DNA of 64,000 nucleotides from Nothopassalora personata (GCA_033816765.1 CM066291.1:1550001-1614000), one strand, 5' to 3'; counted from the first letter of the stretch, positions 1 through 11,312 are shown. The notes: generated by a model from the letters alone, not told the origin. Program-made: numbers and translations.

Positions 1-979
1 CTGTGTAGAATCGTCTCGCAGCGTCAATAGCGTAGTACATAGGAACATAGTACCTCACCCGCTGCTACCTCGTCTCTTTGTCGTTGTGAGTGTGGCTGTG
101 TATGTGTCGGATCTGAGGAATTTGAGAACCCAGACTGGTCCATACCTTTGGTCAAGGCTCTGTCTCGCAGCCTAAGCATTCGGTGTTCTGATTGATTCTT
201 CAAGGCGTCATGGTTTACCAGCTTTCGTGAGGTTCGTCAGTGCAAGCCAACAGGAGTCCACGCCTGATTCCCGAGGCATTCTGAAATCCTTGAAGAAGTT
301 GCACAACCACATGGCGAAGCCTACGAAAGGTCTATGCAACTTTGAGTCAAAACAGTCTGAATGTAGTAGAGGTAAAGTGCTGAACAGATAGGATGCTCTT
401 AGTCTCTCGAGGTCGAAACGGATAGTGGTCCGAAGGTAGAAACTGAACGCGGTCCATGGGATGGTAGTGCCCGCTGTTTACCATGCCTATCGTATGATCG
501 AAAGTACAGTGCAGCAGCAGCGACATGATTTATCACGCCCCAACCACATGTCAGCCGCCGTGTGAGTGGAGCGCAGCTCGTGCCTGTCCAGTGGCGTTCG
601 CTTGCACCGATAAGAGGCGGAGTTCTTCAGCCTCACATGCATCCCTTGCAGAATCCCGCATGGCGCATGAAATAGACCGGCCAGCATTCCAGACTCGGTC
701 TGGTCTGTTGAAGGCGTGCCGCTATATGAAGTGCGTTAGCGCTGTCTGTGCTGAACCGCCCGGAGTGGCCGCCCTCTGCTATCGGTGGATGTGGCCCGCT
801 TCAGTCTGTGGAGGCTATGCTGTCGGTTTCAACCGGACGTCGACAACCAGACATGTAGTGGTGGTTGCCTACCGCGTGTTCGCATGTTACTGGCAGTGTG
901 ATCAGAGATTTGAAGGGTGTTCGGGTTCCACCCGCAAAGAGTTCATCATGCTTCTCGTTGGAGAAGCCACAGACTCACC
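1..979. other. Intergenic region, no gene recognised
   Basis: Ordinary-composition DNA with normal CA and TG content, unlike the RIP-decayed DNA to the right. Short open frames are present on both strands but none has a recognisable domain, signal peptide or good start context. It presumably holds the promoter and 5' UTR of the membrane-protein gene that starts at 980. Confidence 0.5.
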
Positions 980-2869
980 ATGTCGCTCATCTGGCTACTA
1001 GCCTCAGTCCCGTTCGCACGACCTGTTGCGGCATACTCGTACGAAATCTGCTGCGACAGTGCAAACCGTGCAGGCTCGTTACTTAGCATGAGAAACGATA
1101 CTTTTTACCCACTATCCGCGAAGAAGTACCAGGACTGTGGTCAACAGTACGGTCCAGATACTGCGCCTGCTATCGACGTGTATGTCCCGTACCAATGGTG
1201 CACATCTAATTGTGGCGGATTCGCCAGAGCGAAGGTCAAGGAGCCAAGCAAGTGGGCTGCGCCGTTGGTGCAATTCATCTTGCCTTCAATCATCTTCAGC
1301 ATGAGTATACCGCGGAGACGACTCTTCGTCTGGTCGCCAGCATGGAAGTCTCTGGAGGGTACGACTACATCCCTTTGGGCTGCGCTAGGTTCTGTTATCT
1401 ATGGGCTGGCTCTTTCGATCTTGGCGTCGCTCGACACGTTGATCTGGGTAGCGATCATACTGGCCACGGCAGGGCCTCTGGTAGTCTCGGGCCTGGTGGA
1501 AGCATTGCTTGACTGCCGGATACTCCGAGTGATCTCTCCGGACAGAACGTCGAACCTCGATCGGACATCAAAGCTTCGATTATTAATAGCGGTGGTGTGT
1601 GGAAATCTGTTACTGCCTTCTACGGATCGGGAAGATGCCATAAATCCATTATTGAGCGGTGAAGTACAATATCAACATGGAGATCTCGTCGCTCTGCTTG
1701 CGATGGAGATAGTGAGACACGACAACCACAATGCCCACAATCGACACCTCGCAGTTGCACAAGTGGACTGGAAGGTGGTCGATCCACTGAGTGAGGTCTT
1801 CGACGCTTTGTTGAATTTGGACTCTGCCGGAATGAAAGCAGTGCTGCTGGACTTGATGAGTGCGCAAGGCGATTTTGGCGCACTTGTCGGAGCTCCAGTG
1901 ATGTTCTATCTTGGCGCTTTTGTCTATACCATTCTCGAACAGCTGGATGATCCGAGCAAGCAAGATGCGGCCATTTCTCTTGCCTTTGGTGTGAAGTGGA
2001 TGATGATCGTACATGTGGCGATTATTAGTGGCTGTCTGCTTGCGAGCAATAATCCAAGCGCTGCTTCAGTGCTGGTGGCAAAGCGGCCTGCTCTTGTGGG
2101 CAGGCGATTGACAGCGTCAATCAAGAAGTCTGGTCTGTGGAGAACCATCACCTCGAATCGTCCTACTGTCTTCAAGACGCGCTTCCAGCCAGTCTCAATG
2201 ATCAGCCGAGGCTCGAACAAAGAGGAATGGTTGTACGAAACTGTGGGATGTGGGAGTGATGCTGAACAGTCAAAGGCGCTTCTGGCCGCCAGGAAAGAGA
2301 TTGATATCGGTTTCTGGGGATACTGCGGCTGGGTGCTGGTTCCGGCCGTTGTGCTGGTGAGCCTGCCACCAGCTGCCGGAGGTGTTGTAGCGTGGCAGAC
2401 TCCGCCCATCGGCTGGGGTTGTCGATCACTAACACTCGTTCTGTATGCTGGATGCCAATTCCTCATGATCGCGGAGCAATTACGACAACGGTACTATCGA
2501 TTTACGTGGAGGCCGCCAATCGAGAATAGTCTCGTCAGTATCCTTCACCGAATGTGCTATGTTGGAGCAACAGCTTACCACTTGTTCCTGCTTCTGGTCT
2601 CGCTCTTCCTGGCCATCGGAGGGACCTTGATGCAGATCATGGGCGTATATGGAAACTGTTTTTGCTACGTCAATGCTCCAATGTGGCTGCATCTGAACGA
2701 TGCTCATGTGAACGTAGCATCCGACACACAGGATCAGAGACACTCAAGCAGGAACTGGATCATCGTTGGGACCGTGGCCACCGGTTTCATGGCTTTGTGT
2801 GCGTACATTGGGTGGTGGTACCAGAAAATGATCAGGACGGAGTATCGGCGGTGCGTGGAGTCGATCTGA
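980..2869 (+). CDS. Multi-pass membrane protein, fungal, function unknown
   Basis: Single uninterrupted frame of 629 aa from the ATG at 980. An in-frame ATG at 917 would add 21 residues, but 980 is preferred: it has a good context (CACCATG) and gives a classic signal peptide (MSLIWLLASVPFARPVAA). A short cysteine-containing ectodomain follows (CC near residues 24-25, CTSNC near 75-79). Then come roughly eight or nine hydrophobic segments, including one after the ectodomain (WAAPLVQFILPSIIFSMSIP), a long double segment, several in the second half and one close to the C terminus, with long loops between them. I infer a plasma-membrane or endomembrane protein. The layout resembles uncharacterised membrane proteins of filamentous ascomycetes, but I cannot name a family or activity. 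No intron is needed. It is an apparently intact host gene outside the RIP-affected zone. Confidence 0.8.
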   Translation: MSLIWLLASVPFARPVAAYSYEICCDSANRAGSLLSMRNDTFYPLSAKKYQDCGQQYGPDTAPAIDVYVPYQWCTSNCGGFARAKVKEPSKWAAPLVQFILPSIIFSMSIPRRRLFVWSPAWKSLEGTTTSLWAALGSVIYGLALSILASLDTLIWVAIILATAGPLVVSGLVEALLDCRILRVISPDRTSNLDRTSKLRLLIAVVCGNLLLPSTDREDAINPLLSGEVQYQHGDLVALLAMEIVRHDNHNAHNRHLAVAQVDWKVVDPLSEVFDALLNLDSAGMKAVLLDLMSAQGDFGALVGAPVMFYLGAFVYTILEQLDDPSKQDAAISLAFGVKWMMIVHVAIISGCLLASNNPSAASVLVAKRPALVGRRLTASIKKSGLWRTITSNRPTVFKTRFQPVSMISRGSNKEEWLYETVGCGSDAEQSKALLAARKEIDIGFWGYCGWVLVPAVVLVSLPPAAGGVVAWQTPPIGWGCRSLTLVLYAGCQFLMIAEQLRQRYYRFTWRPPIENSLVSILHRMCYVGATAYHLFLLLVSLFLAIGGTLMQIMGVYGNCFCYVNAPMWLHLNDAHVNVASDTQDQRHSSRNWIIVGTVATGFMALCAYIGWWYQKMIRTEYRRCVESI

Positions 2870-3019
2870 TGAATAGAGTCGAAGGATACCACGCGGAAGT
2901 CACTAATCTAGCTCGGCCGTCAATCTTATTACATTATTCCGTGCACGTGCTGTTCTTTGGAGGACTATCTTCGTCGCCACTCGTCAGTCATCTTTGCTCC
3001 AGGACGCCACAATATGTAC

Positions 3020-3278
3020 TCACCCAGCAACACATTTGTTTGTCTTCGACGAGCACTCTATGCCGCCACAATCCCTCTTACACTGCTCATCTCCAGAGTT
3101 CGGTTTGTAACAGGTGACTTGGTAGCATTGGAAGCGTTGTGGTGTTCGTTGCTGCGCGCAAGGTCAGCCTAGATTTCTCAATGAGACAGCAATGACTTAC
3201 AAAGAGCACTGCAGGTGCCACTGCCATGCTGCAGGCGATCATGGCCATCAGGTTTGCGATGATGAGTGTGAGCTTCAT
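3020..3278 (-). CDS. Small secreted six-cysteine protein (effector-like candidate), two exons
   Basis: Exon 1 is 3201-3278 (26 codons from ATG at 3278) and exon 2 is 3020-3151, on the minus strand. The proposed 49-nt intron at 3152-3200 has donor GTAAGT, branch-like CTGAC and acceptor CAG. It falls between codons, so the frame continues to a TGA at 3020-3022. The product is 69 aa. Residues 1-22 or so form a signal peptide (MKLTLIIANLMAMIACSMAV). The remaining roughly 45 residues carry six cysteines, spaced approximately C-x4-C-x9-C-x3-C-x4-C-x6-C, which suggests three disulfides. A second donor-like GTGAGT overlaps the stop region; splicing there could also end the protein right after CVAG. 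Size, secretion signal and cysteine content fit small secreted effector or antimicrobial-type proteins of fungi. No specific family is recognised and no toxicity is implied. Read without splicing, the frame gives a shorter protein without the cysteine pattern. Confidence 0.6.
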
Positions 3279-3538
3279 TTCAGGTAGATGCAGTGTTGAG
3301 GTGGTTTAGACGCGAGGAATGGAAGTTGGTAACATGGAAGTCGAAGACTATTGTACTTGCCTTGGAGGCAGGGCCAGAGGAGACGCTTTGTTGACGATCG
3401 TGGTAGCCACGTGCGAGGTTGGAATGTGCAGGTGAGAACGCGTTCATTGCGTGGTCATCTGTTCGGTATTACTGCGCCAGCTCAACGATATACCCTACCA
3501 ACCATGTTTTACAGCAGGATGAAGCTGCCTCTCCCTCC

Positions 3539-4021
3539 CTAGCTCAACTCAAAGTTCTTTCTCTCGTGCTCATTGATAGCCTCCACCTTCTTCGCACTCG
3601 CACTGCTGGGATCAAACTTATACCCAACCCACTCCTTCGCCAGCCGTCTCGCCAGCTCCACTCCCACAACCCTCTCCCCCATACACAGCACCTGCGCATC
3701 ATTACTCAACACAGCTCTTTCCACACTGAAACTATCGTGCGCCGTCACAGCTCTGATCCCAGGGACCTTGTTCGCACTAATAGCCACTCCCAGCCCCGTC
3801 CCGCAGATCAGCAATGCACGATCTGCCTCGCCATCTTTGATGAGTTTGGCTGCGTCGACGGCGGGGTGAGGATATGCGGTCTTGTCGGAGGAATCGTTGA
3901 CGCCGACGTCGATGACCTTTGAGACGCGAGGATCGGCTTCGAAGTCGGCTTTGATTTTGTTCTTGTAACCTACGCCGGCGTCGTCGCAGCCCATGGCGAT
4001 TCGGAGGCCTTGTTGGGACAT
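3539..4021 (-). CDS. RpiB/LacAB-family sugar-phosphate isomerase
   Basis: 160 aa, full length for the family (usually 145-165). It is a cytosolic aldose-ketose isomerase of the ribose-5-phosphate isomerase B type; in fungi relatives can act on ribose 5-phosphate or on tetrulose/erythrulose 4-phosphates of sugar-alcohol catabolism, so the substrate is open. Visible motifs: the N-terminal MGCDDAG phosphate and sugar-binding strand (family GSDHAG), YPHPA near residues 50-54, the [14 protein letters not shown] signature with the catalytic-type Cys at residue 73, [14 protein letters not shown], and [15 protein letters not shown]. The C-terminal helix ends KNFELS. There is no intron. The neighbour at 4068-4352 lies upstream on the same strand. 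The gene is intact and of ordinary composition, immediately left of the repeat compartment. I leave the symbol empty because the fungal substrate is uncertain. Confidence 0.9.
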   Translation of the reverse strand: MSQQGLRIAMGCDDAGVGYKNKIKADFEADPRVSKVIDVGVNDSSDKTAYPHPAVDAAKLIKDGEADRALLICGTGLGVAISANKVPGIRAVTAHDSFSVERAVLSNDAQVLCMGERVVGVELARRLAKEWVGYKFDPSSASAKKVEAINEHERKNFELS

Positions 4022-4067
4022 TGTGGCTCGGTTGCTGATGTTTGGTACGACTGGCTGGTGATGATGG

Positions 4068-4352
4068 TCAAAGCTGGCTGGTATCGTATTCTTCAGACGG
4101 GTCTAGGAGAGTCGGCTTCTTTTGAACCTCGACTTCCTTGACAGGTGGCTCGTTCCTACTTTTTGTGCAACTGTGGTAGCTCTCAGGATCTTCTGGGTTG
4201 CCGATGACAGTCTTGTCACTCTCCCACTGGGCGGGCTCTTGCTTCTCAGCGACCTTGGCTTTGCCGGTGTTGTGGTTGGTGACTTTAAAAAGATAGTTTT
4301 CGGACTGGATACTAGAGCTGGAGGTGAGTTTTATACGCCTATGAGACGCCAT
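4068..4352 (-). CDS. Small hydrophilic hypothetical ORF, 94 aa
   Basis: Open frame of 94 codons upstream of the isomerase on the same strand. It is hydrophilic and rich in Lys, Glu and Ser (for example [19 protein letters not shown] near the C terminus), with no signal peptide, membrane segment or domain I recognise. It could be a genuine small gene, an exon of a larger spliced gene, or chance. Composition is normal. Low confidence because nothing except openness supports it. Confidence 0.3.
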   Translation of the reverse strand: MASHRRIKLTSSSSIQSENYLFKVTNHNTGKAKVAEKQEPAQWESDKTVIGNPEDPESYHSCTKSRNEPPVKEVEVQKKPTLLDPSEEYDTSQL

Positions 4353-4816
4353 CTTCGGCGACTGATGGGGCGGCGAGCACTTTAGCCAACAGAGTCATTC
4401 GGAGCTTGAAGAGGGGAGTGGAAGCTGGCATCGGGATGCCTTTCTAGGTAAATCTCGCCTCTACCAGCCAACCAGCTCTATGCCTCGTCTCGAGGTTGTT
4501 AGTGTGGGAATGCTCCACATCGTACCGCCGGCCTATTCTTCTTGTTGTGAATCAGGTGACTAATGGCTGTGTTAGTCAGGACTTGGCACACACACACTAT
4601 ATTACACTGTTTCTATAGCTAGATAGTCTTACACCCTATAGCAATTTATAAGGGTTACTAATACACCCTATCGTTTTAATCTAGAAGCTTATACTCGTTA
4701 AATACCTATCTATAATAGATTATAAGCCCGAGTACTCCTCTACCTATTTATTTTAAAACCTAAATTATTATCGAAGCTCTATTAAGGATTAGCTTACCTT
4801 ACTAGTAGACCCAACC
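4353..4816. other. Transition from genic DNA into RIP-decayed repeats
   Basis: To about 4570 the sequence has ordinary composition. From about 4580 it becomes TA-rich with frequent CTAG and few CA or TG dinucleotides. The stretch up to 4816 is the left flank of Gypsy A1. CAACC at 4812-4816 is a near match of CGACC at 11510-11514 and serves as the target duplication. It may belong to the Copia relic E that flanks A1 on the right, but I could not find a clear LTR for E here. Confidence 0.45.
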
Positions 4817-5013
4817 TATTAAGGGGATGTCGCAATGTATAGCACGCCTACGACCTGCTAGTCGTAGATGAACTAATTCTTGCCTTTTGTTTAAGACGCA
4901 TCGCGCGTCGCAAGGTGTACTCATGCGTGTCACGTGCGGCTTAGTAGCCGGTCGCGACCGTATGTTACATATAAGGCCACATGTAGGGGTTAGCTACTAG
5001 GCTGCCCCTTACA
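4817..5013 (-). repeat. 3' LTR of Gypsy A1
   Basis: 197 bp, nearly identical to 11313-11509. The plus-strand left end reads TATTAAGGGG, probably a RIP-altered TGTTAAGGGG, and the right end CCCCTTACA, so the LTR would originally have had inverted TG...CA tips. It is followed on the right by the polypurine tract. Confidence 0.88.
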
Positions 5014-5314
5014 ATTGCCTCCCCTCCCGTGCGAGCTGTCCTCAGCTCGCTAGTTGCTACGTAGAGGCTCCTATGTACTTCTAGAACTATAGTTACTATG
5101 CGGCCTATATGCGGGTTACGTACGTATCGTTATGTAGGTATAGATAAGTAAGGCTTAGTTACTATACCGACGTAGCTAGTTAGGGGCATAAAACTCTAGC
5201 CTAACCTAGCCCTTTCTTAGCACGCTCCCTAGCTTATTACCTTCGCTACACTACTACTACGCACCCGCACCGCACTATTATCGTAAGCGCCTCGCTAGCA
5301 TTATTATTATTATC

Positions 5315-6252
5315 ATGTCTACCGTGCCCTCCTCGCCGCTATTCTCTAGCCGCTCCGCCTCCTCTAGTAGCACTAGTAGCGACAGCACTACTAGCGCCGT
5401 AGAAGACGAGCGCCGCTAGGCGGCTCTAGTGCGCGACGCCCCTAGAACGCCTAGTGGTCGCAAGCGACTAGCATCACCCTCGTAGCTACTAACGCCCTCG
5501 CTAGCTACTAAGCTCTTGTAGAGAATTAATATATACATACGGTGCCTCCCGTACTTCGTTAGGGGTAAGTCTCTACGCGCGTCGCCTACGATTCGTATGC
5601 TAACTACTTACTAGACGAGGCCGATGACTATAATAGTGTTACTACCGGCGAGCTCCTAAAGAAGTGTAGCCGCTGTAGGCGTAGTAAATATAGCTACGTG
5701 CCTAACACTAGCTACGCTATCGCCTCGCTAGTAAGCCGCCTACGCGCCGCGCGGTCCTAGCGCGACTTCCTTACGGCCATAATAGGCTAGGCGCCTATAG
5801 ACCTCTAGTAGTAGGAGCTAGTAGAGCAGATCCGCCTATATGCCTAGCTAGGTAACGACATTAAGGAGGTAAGTCGCTACTTCGCTCGTGCGAGTCGACT
5901 ACTACTCGCGGGGGAGGGCTCTAGTACGTCCCCTATACTTCGGCTAACCCTTCCTATAGGCCATTAGGCAGTTTAATGCCTATAAGTATAAGCGTGCCGG
6001 GGAGACCCGCATGCGTGCCTCCGCCGCCGCCGCCACTACTGCCGCCGCCCCCGCCGCCGAAGCCCTCGCGCTCTAGTAGGAGTAGAACCGCGTCCTTAAT
6101 AGGCTGTTTGAACTCGGCCGCGCCGTAAGTCGTATGTTCCTCGCCTACGTGTACCCTACTAACCGTAGTCCTAGTTCCTATAGGCGTAGAACATCGACAC
6201 TACCGCCGCCGACTAGGCATTCTTACCTAAGTTACTACGTAACGACAACTAA
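5315..6252 (+). pseudogene. Antisense gene of Gypsy A1: Cys-motif, coiled-coil protein, 4 exons
   Basis: Lies between pol and the 3' LTR on the strand opposite to pol. Inferred exons 5315-5564, 5615-5868, 5960-6124 and 6184-6252 join in one frame (about 245 codons). The three introns (50, 91 and 59 nt) each have donor GTAAGT, a CTAAC branch box and acceptor TAG. Exon 1 starts with a Ser-rich segment after an ATG in ATCATGTCT. Exon 2 has GELLKKCSRCRRSKY, a C-x2-C motif, followed by a helical region of the type LRAARSQRDFL. Exon 3 has an Ala-rich run and NRLFELGRA. Exon 4 ends at TAA. Several in-frame TAG codons replace Gln, so the copy is dead. The exon structure is supported by the same frame and intron positions in the A2 copy (56859-57727). 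Function is unknown; it resembles unannotated Cys-motif proteins common in fungal repeats. Confidence 0.72.
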
Positions 6253-6389
6253 GGCGCTCGCCTTACACGCTGCTCGCGGGCTCCTTGCCTACTACTACTC
6301 TACGTAGCCCCTAGTAGGCGCGCTACTCTTTAGCTTTTGTTTTGTTTATAGTTAAGAAAAGTTTTATTTATACTCTAGTACTAGTCTTA

Positions 6390-9300
6390 TTTGCTTCTCC
6401 TTAACGCCTTATAGTCGGCTACTATGCGATCCGCATTCGCGAGGCCCTCCGCCGGTTCCTAGCTATTATACTCCTCTAGCTAGTCCTTCTACTAGACTAG
6501 ATACTGCAGCTTGCCCTTACGCTTACGCCTATCTAGTACTGCCTCTACCTTATACTCTCCGTCCTTATTAGCTAGAGGGGGTACGGGTCCATCCTTATCG
6601 CTACCGATATACGGCTCAAGGAGAGAGACATAGAAGACGTTATAGAGCCTTAAGTCGGCTAGTAGCGCTAGGCGGTACGCCTACGAACCGATAGCGTCCG
6701 TAATGCGGTATAGGCCGATAAACTTCGGACCTATCTTCTTCTTTAGCACTACTAACTTAAGGTTCTTCGTTAATAATAGGACTAAGTTACCTACGCGGTA
6801 GGTCTTAGCTTAGTAGGTCTTATTATAGTAGCGAGCCTAGCTTTCTACTATAGCCTTCCATCGCTCCTCGAGTATAGCGCGTAGTTTTCGTATGCGACTC
6901 GTAGCTGTTACCGCTACTAGTACTTCCCCCCCCTAGGTCTCGTCTCGAGATCTAGTTAGTGTAGGGGTAATCTTAGGTCGCTAACCGTACGCTATTTCGA
7001 ACGGACTTATCCGTAGTGTTAGGTAGATACTATTATTAGCTACGAATTTAGTAACTGTAAGCCACTTAGCCTACTTAGTTTAATTGTTACTATAGTAATA
7101 ACGAAGGTATTGTTCGAGGGTTTAGTTTACCCTCTTAGTTTAGCCGTTAGTCTAAGGGTGAAAGACCGTGGATAGCTTACGCTTTACACGCGCCTCGAAG
7201 TAGAAGTTACTCTAAAACTAACTAGTGAAGACCGGACCTCGGTCGCTTACTATACCTAACGGGACACTATAGTGTCGTACGACTTCGTCTCGTAGGAGCC
7301 TCGTAAGCTCCATGGCTGTGCAAGTCTTCGTCGTCGGGATGTATAAGCTTATTTTTAAGTAGCGATTAACTATTACTAGGATCGCATTATACACGTAACC
7401 GGCTCGCGTACTTAGATGTAGGTCCGTAATGAAATCCATAGTAATTTCCTACTACGGTCGCTCCGGTCTAGGAAGCGGTTATAGCTCGCCGTAGGGTCGA
7501 TAGCGCCTCGCCTTCGAACCCTAGTAGGTTCTATAGGCTTAGACGTATTATTTCACGTCCGTACTAAGTAAGTCCTACTAATAATTACGTCGTAATAGCT
7601 CTTTAGTCTTAGTCCTTCTAAAGTGACCCGCGAGGACGTCGTCGTAGTGCATGCAAATTAGATACGACCTAATTGCGTGATCCCTAGGTACTACGATCGC
7701 GTCTCCGTAGTATATAAGGTTATCCTTCACATACCATCCCTTAGCGTCCCTCGCGCTTAGCGCCTACGCTAAGCATACGACACACTAGTCGTCTTACTAC
7801 TACGCGATCTTTATTAAGAGTAGGATTAACTTACCCGTCGAGCTATAAGCTTAACCCTGTATTACTGTAGCGTATACTGCTGCTAGTAAAGACGGCTTGT
7901 CTTAATAGGGAAGGTTACCTCTCCGTACTGCTATCGCCGCGCCTATGTCGCCCTACATCGCCTCGTAGGTAGTAAGCACGCGCTTTACCGTCGGCTTACT
8001 TATCCCTTCTAGAGACTCCTTCTAGAAAGATAGCTTACTTTATAAGGTAGGTAGCAAGTTCGAAGTTTGTTGCATTATAGCTACGTAGTTACTACGTCTC
8101 GAAGGCGCGTCGGCTAGGTTAGTCTTACCCGGCCGATGCTCCACTATAAAATTAAAAGACTATAGGAACGTAGCCTATCGAGCTTACCGCCTATTTAGCT
8201 ACTTTACTGTTATAAAGCCCTATAGGTTAGCGTAGTCGACTAGTACTCGCACCGCATACGTAGCGCCCTCTAAGTATAGCCTCTAATGCTTAAAAGCCTC
8301 AACTACTACAAGTAGCTCCTAATCGTACGTCTCGTAGTTGTACTTAGCTAGTATTATCTTACGTAAATAGAACGCGATGGGATGCTACTTAGTACTAAAC
8401 AATTAGGATATAATACCTACGATCGCGAAACCTAAGGCATCCGTCTCGACTCGCGTACGTAGCGTAGGATCGAAGTGCCTAAGTATTAGTGCACCTAAGA
8501 ATCCGGCCTTAAGCTATCGAAACGCCTACTCTTCGCTTAAGGTCTACGTAAGAGGGCCGTGCTTCTTACCGTCCTTAGATCCCTTTAGTAGGTCCGTTAG
8601 GGGCTTATAGACCCTTAAGTATCCTTCTATAAAACGCCGGTAGAAGTTGCAAAACCTAAGGAAGGACTGGACCTTATAAAAGGTCGTAGGTGTAGGCTAT
8701 TCCTCGATAGCGGCTACCCTACTCCTATCTATTGACACGCCTACGGCGCTTACGACAAACCTAAGGAACTCTACACTCTCCTAGAAGAAGTGACACTTCT
8801 TAGGGTTTACGAATAGGGTAAACTTTCGTAGCCTCTCTAGTACCGCGCGTACGGCTCGTACGTGTGCCTTACGCGTCTCGCTATAGATAAGGATATTATC
8901 TAGGTAGACTACGTAAATGTTATTAACTAAGCTAGTTAGCGCCTTGTTAATATACCCTTAAAAGGTTACCGGTACGTTAGTTAACCCGAACGGTATTACT
9001 AGGTACTCGTAGTGTCCGTATCGCGTACGAAACGTAGTCTTCCACTCATCGCCTCGCTTAATAGGGATACGATAGTAGGCGTCCTTCAAATCGATTGTAG
9101 TAAAGAACCTAGAACCTAATAGCCTATCTAGCGTCTCGCTAATTAGGGGCAGGGGGTATCGGTTCTTTACTATAATCTTATTTAGGCCTCTATAATTAAC
9201 ATAGAGCCTAAGAGTGCCATTCTTCTTTAGTACGAATAGGATAGGCGCACCCGCCTCGCTTACGGACCGCCTAATCCACCCCTTCTCTATTGCTTACGTA

Positions 9301-9930
9301 AGGTACTCCTTTAAGGCCTCCAACTTAGTTAAGGACTAGTAGTATAGCGGCTTAAAAGGGGGTTTCTTTCCTTTAACGAGATTAATCGCATACTTAACCC
9401 CGTCGGGCATCTTACGCTTCGCCTACTCATTAGGTACGTATACATCTCGGAAGTCTGCAAATTCTTTAGGCTACGAGGGGCCCTCTCCTTTAGGTACTAC
9501 TATAGCAATAGCCCGAACACTTATCGTATAAACCTACTTTAAGCTCTCGAGATCCTTAAGGAACTCGGGTGCGTTACGCTACTAAATCGTAGGCGTCTCT
9601 ACACCGTAGTACCACTAGTTATCCTTATCGGCCTTCACTATCCGATTACGATGCCGCTAGGGTCTACCTAAAATCACTAATAGCCTACCCATAGGTACCG
9701 CGTAGTAGGTAGCGTCACTTACGCGCTCTACTCCCGCGTCATTAGCGAGTCGTAGCCGAACCGTAAAGGCGCCGTAGCAATACCCTAGTTTATACGTATA
9801 CGACTCTAACTTCGACAGCCTTACCCTATTAATAGGTTGCATTTAATGTCGGAGTACATACTTATACGACACTAGGCTAAGATCCGTACAGTTATCTAGG
9901 AGAAACGTAGCCTCGCGAAAGCCCTTACGA
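6390..9930 (-). pseudogene. pol: Gypsy A1 pol remnant (protease, RT, RNase H, integrase, chromodomain)
   Basis: Dead polyprotein on the minus strand. Fragments visible: protease region at 9657-9842; RT active site YLDN (from YLDD) encoded at 8895-8906 in the context VVYLDNILIYS; integrase core at 7218-7439, with MDFITDLHLST and VSDRGPVF holding the first two catalytic Asp; and a C-terminal chromodomain-like segment near 6420-6560 (EAVLDRRKRKGKLQYLV). Many Gln codons are TAG or TAA. A 99-bp in-frame tandem duplication lies upstream at 9956-10153. Boundaries are approximate. Confidence 0.85.
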
Positions 9931-9955
9931 GTCTCGACTGCGCCTCGCAAGTGAC

Positions 9956-10153
9956 GCGCTAGACACGCATCTACTCGCCTTAAGGGGTCGACTTTAGGAA
10001 AACTCGGACTTAGGAGCGACCTACTTATAGTCCTCTACCTTTTCCCTAGTCGCTACGATAGACACACATCCACTCGCCTTAAGGGGTCGACTTTAGGAAA
10101 ACTCGGACTTAGGAGCGACCTACTTTTAGTCCTCTACCTTTTCCCTAGTCGCT
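9956..10153 (-). repeat. 99-bp x2 in-frame tandem duplication in Gypsy A1
   Basis: Two adjacent 99-bp copies, differing at only a few sites (for example ACACGCATCTACT versus ACACACATCCACT). 99 bp is 33 codons, so the duplication keeps frame. It lies between gag and protease and may have arisen before inactivation. Confidence 0.85.
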
Positions 10154-11290
10154 GCCCTTCTTAGTTAGAGCCTTCGTAGCGTCTACCCTACGAACCGCTT
10201 ACGCGCTACGGTCCTTCTATAGGTGTCTATTCGGGTAATCCGTCTTAATGTAACCCTTCTTATAGCATCTATAGTACTCCGCTTTAGTCCTATCGAAGGT
10301 TATAGACGATCCGCCGGCGTCCCGCTAGTGACTCGCACCCGGGTCGCGCGACGCCTAACTATGCTTCTACTACTTCGAGCTACGATCGCTTCGCCCTTAG
10401 TCGCCCTTAGTCTCTCGCCTACGGCGACTATGCTACCCGCGGTCGTGCCCTCCGCTACTACGCTCCGTGCTTTTAATGCGCGAAGCTAGGATTACTAGTT
10501 CCTCTCTAGTTATTAGGATGTTATAAAACTTAACGATTGCGGACCGTAGGCTAGGCGCAAGCTTAGCGAGCATATATCGCACGCGTTGCGCCTCCGTATA
10601 GTCCCCTAACTAATCCTCCATAACATCTAGCTTAGTCGTAAACTAACGTACTATCTAGTTGTCCTTCTGTTTTACCGCCTTATACTCTAACATTACGTTA
10701 AGCACGCGGTTTATAGGATTACCGTATGCGTCTCGATAGAACTCCTTAAAGTCCTAGTATATATACCCTTTAAGGTTAAGGACGCTATAGTTAGCGTACT
10801 ATCGCTTACTTACCTCTCCGCTTAGGTACATAACCCTATATAGGACCTTTGACTCGTTCGTCGCATACGTACCGCCTAAGAGGGTAAAGATAAGAGAGAG
10901 CTCCCTTAGGAATACCCGTGCTTTCTTAATCGAGTCCCCTCTAAAAGGCGTAGGTTCTTTAAGACGTAAACGTGTCGCATGCGATGCGACCGCGCCTCGA
11001 GCTACGATATTATCGTTAGTTACTACAGATAGAGGAGGGGGAGGGGGAGTAGGGGATAGTTCTCCGCCGGATTCGCCCTAAGGGTCCGCCGGCGGCACGC
11101 TTACGTCCCGCAAGATCTCTAACTATTCAATCTCCCTCTATATCTCCTTCTCCTTAACCTCTACCCGAAGGGCATCCCTCCTTACGACTAAGGCTACACG
11201 CCTCGCTTATTACTAGGCCCTAGGGCTTAGGGGAGCCGTAGGCGTAGCGCTACTATCGTCGCGTTCGGACTCTATAGCGTGTATAGATTG
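10140..11290 (-). pseudogene. gag: Gypsy A1 gag remnant
   Basis: On the minus strand the segment near 10790-10520 reads as a retrotransposon gag domain (EYKAVKQKDNQIVRQFTTKL, then QRVRYMLAKLAPSLRSAIV). Further downstream a decayed zinc knuckle, YYRCYKKGYIKTDY, fits C-x2-C-x4-H-x4-C with Cys and His turned to Tyr (TG to TA and CA to TA changes). Frame is interrupted by RIP stops. Confidence 0.78.
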
Positions 11291-11312
11291 CAACGAAGAG
11301 AAGAATTAGAAC

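Noticed and set aside
3419..3922. 167-codon plus-strand frame
   Set aside because: Lies antisense over the isomerase gene and has no recognisable content.
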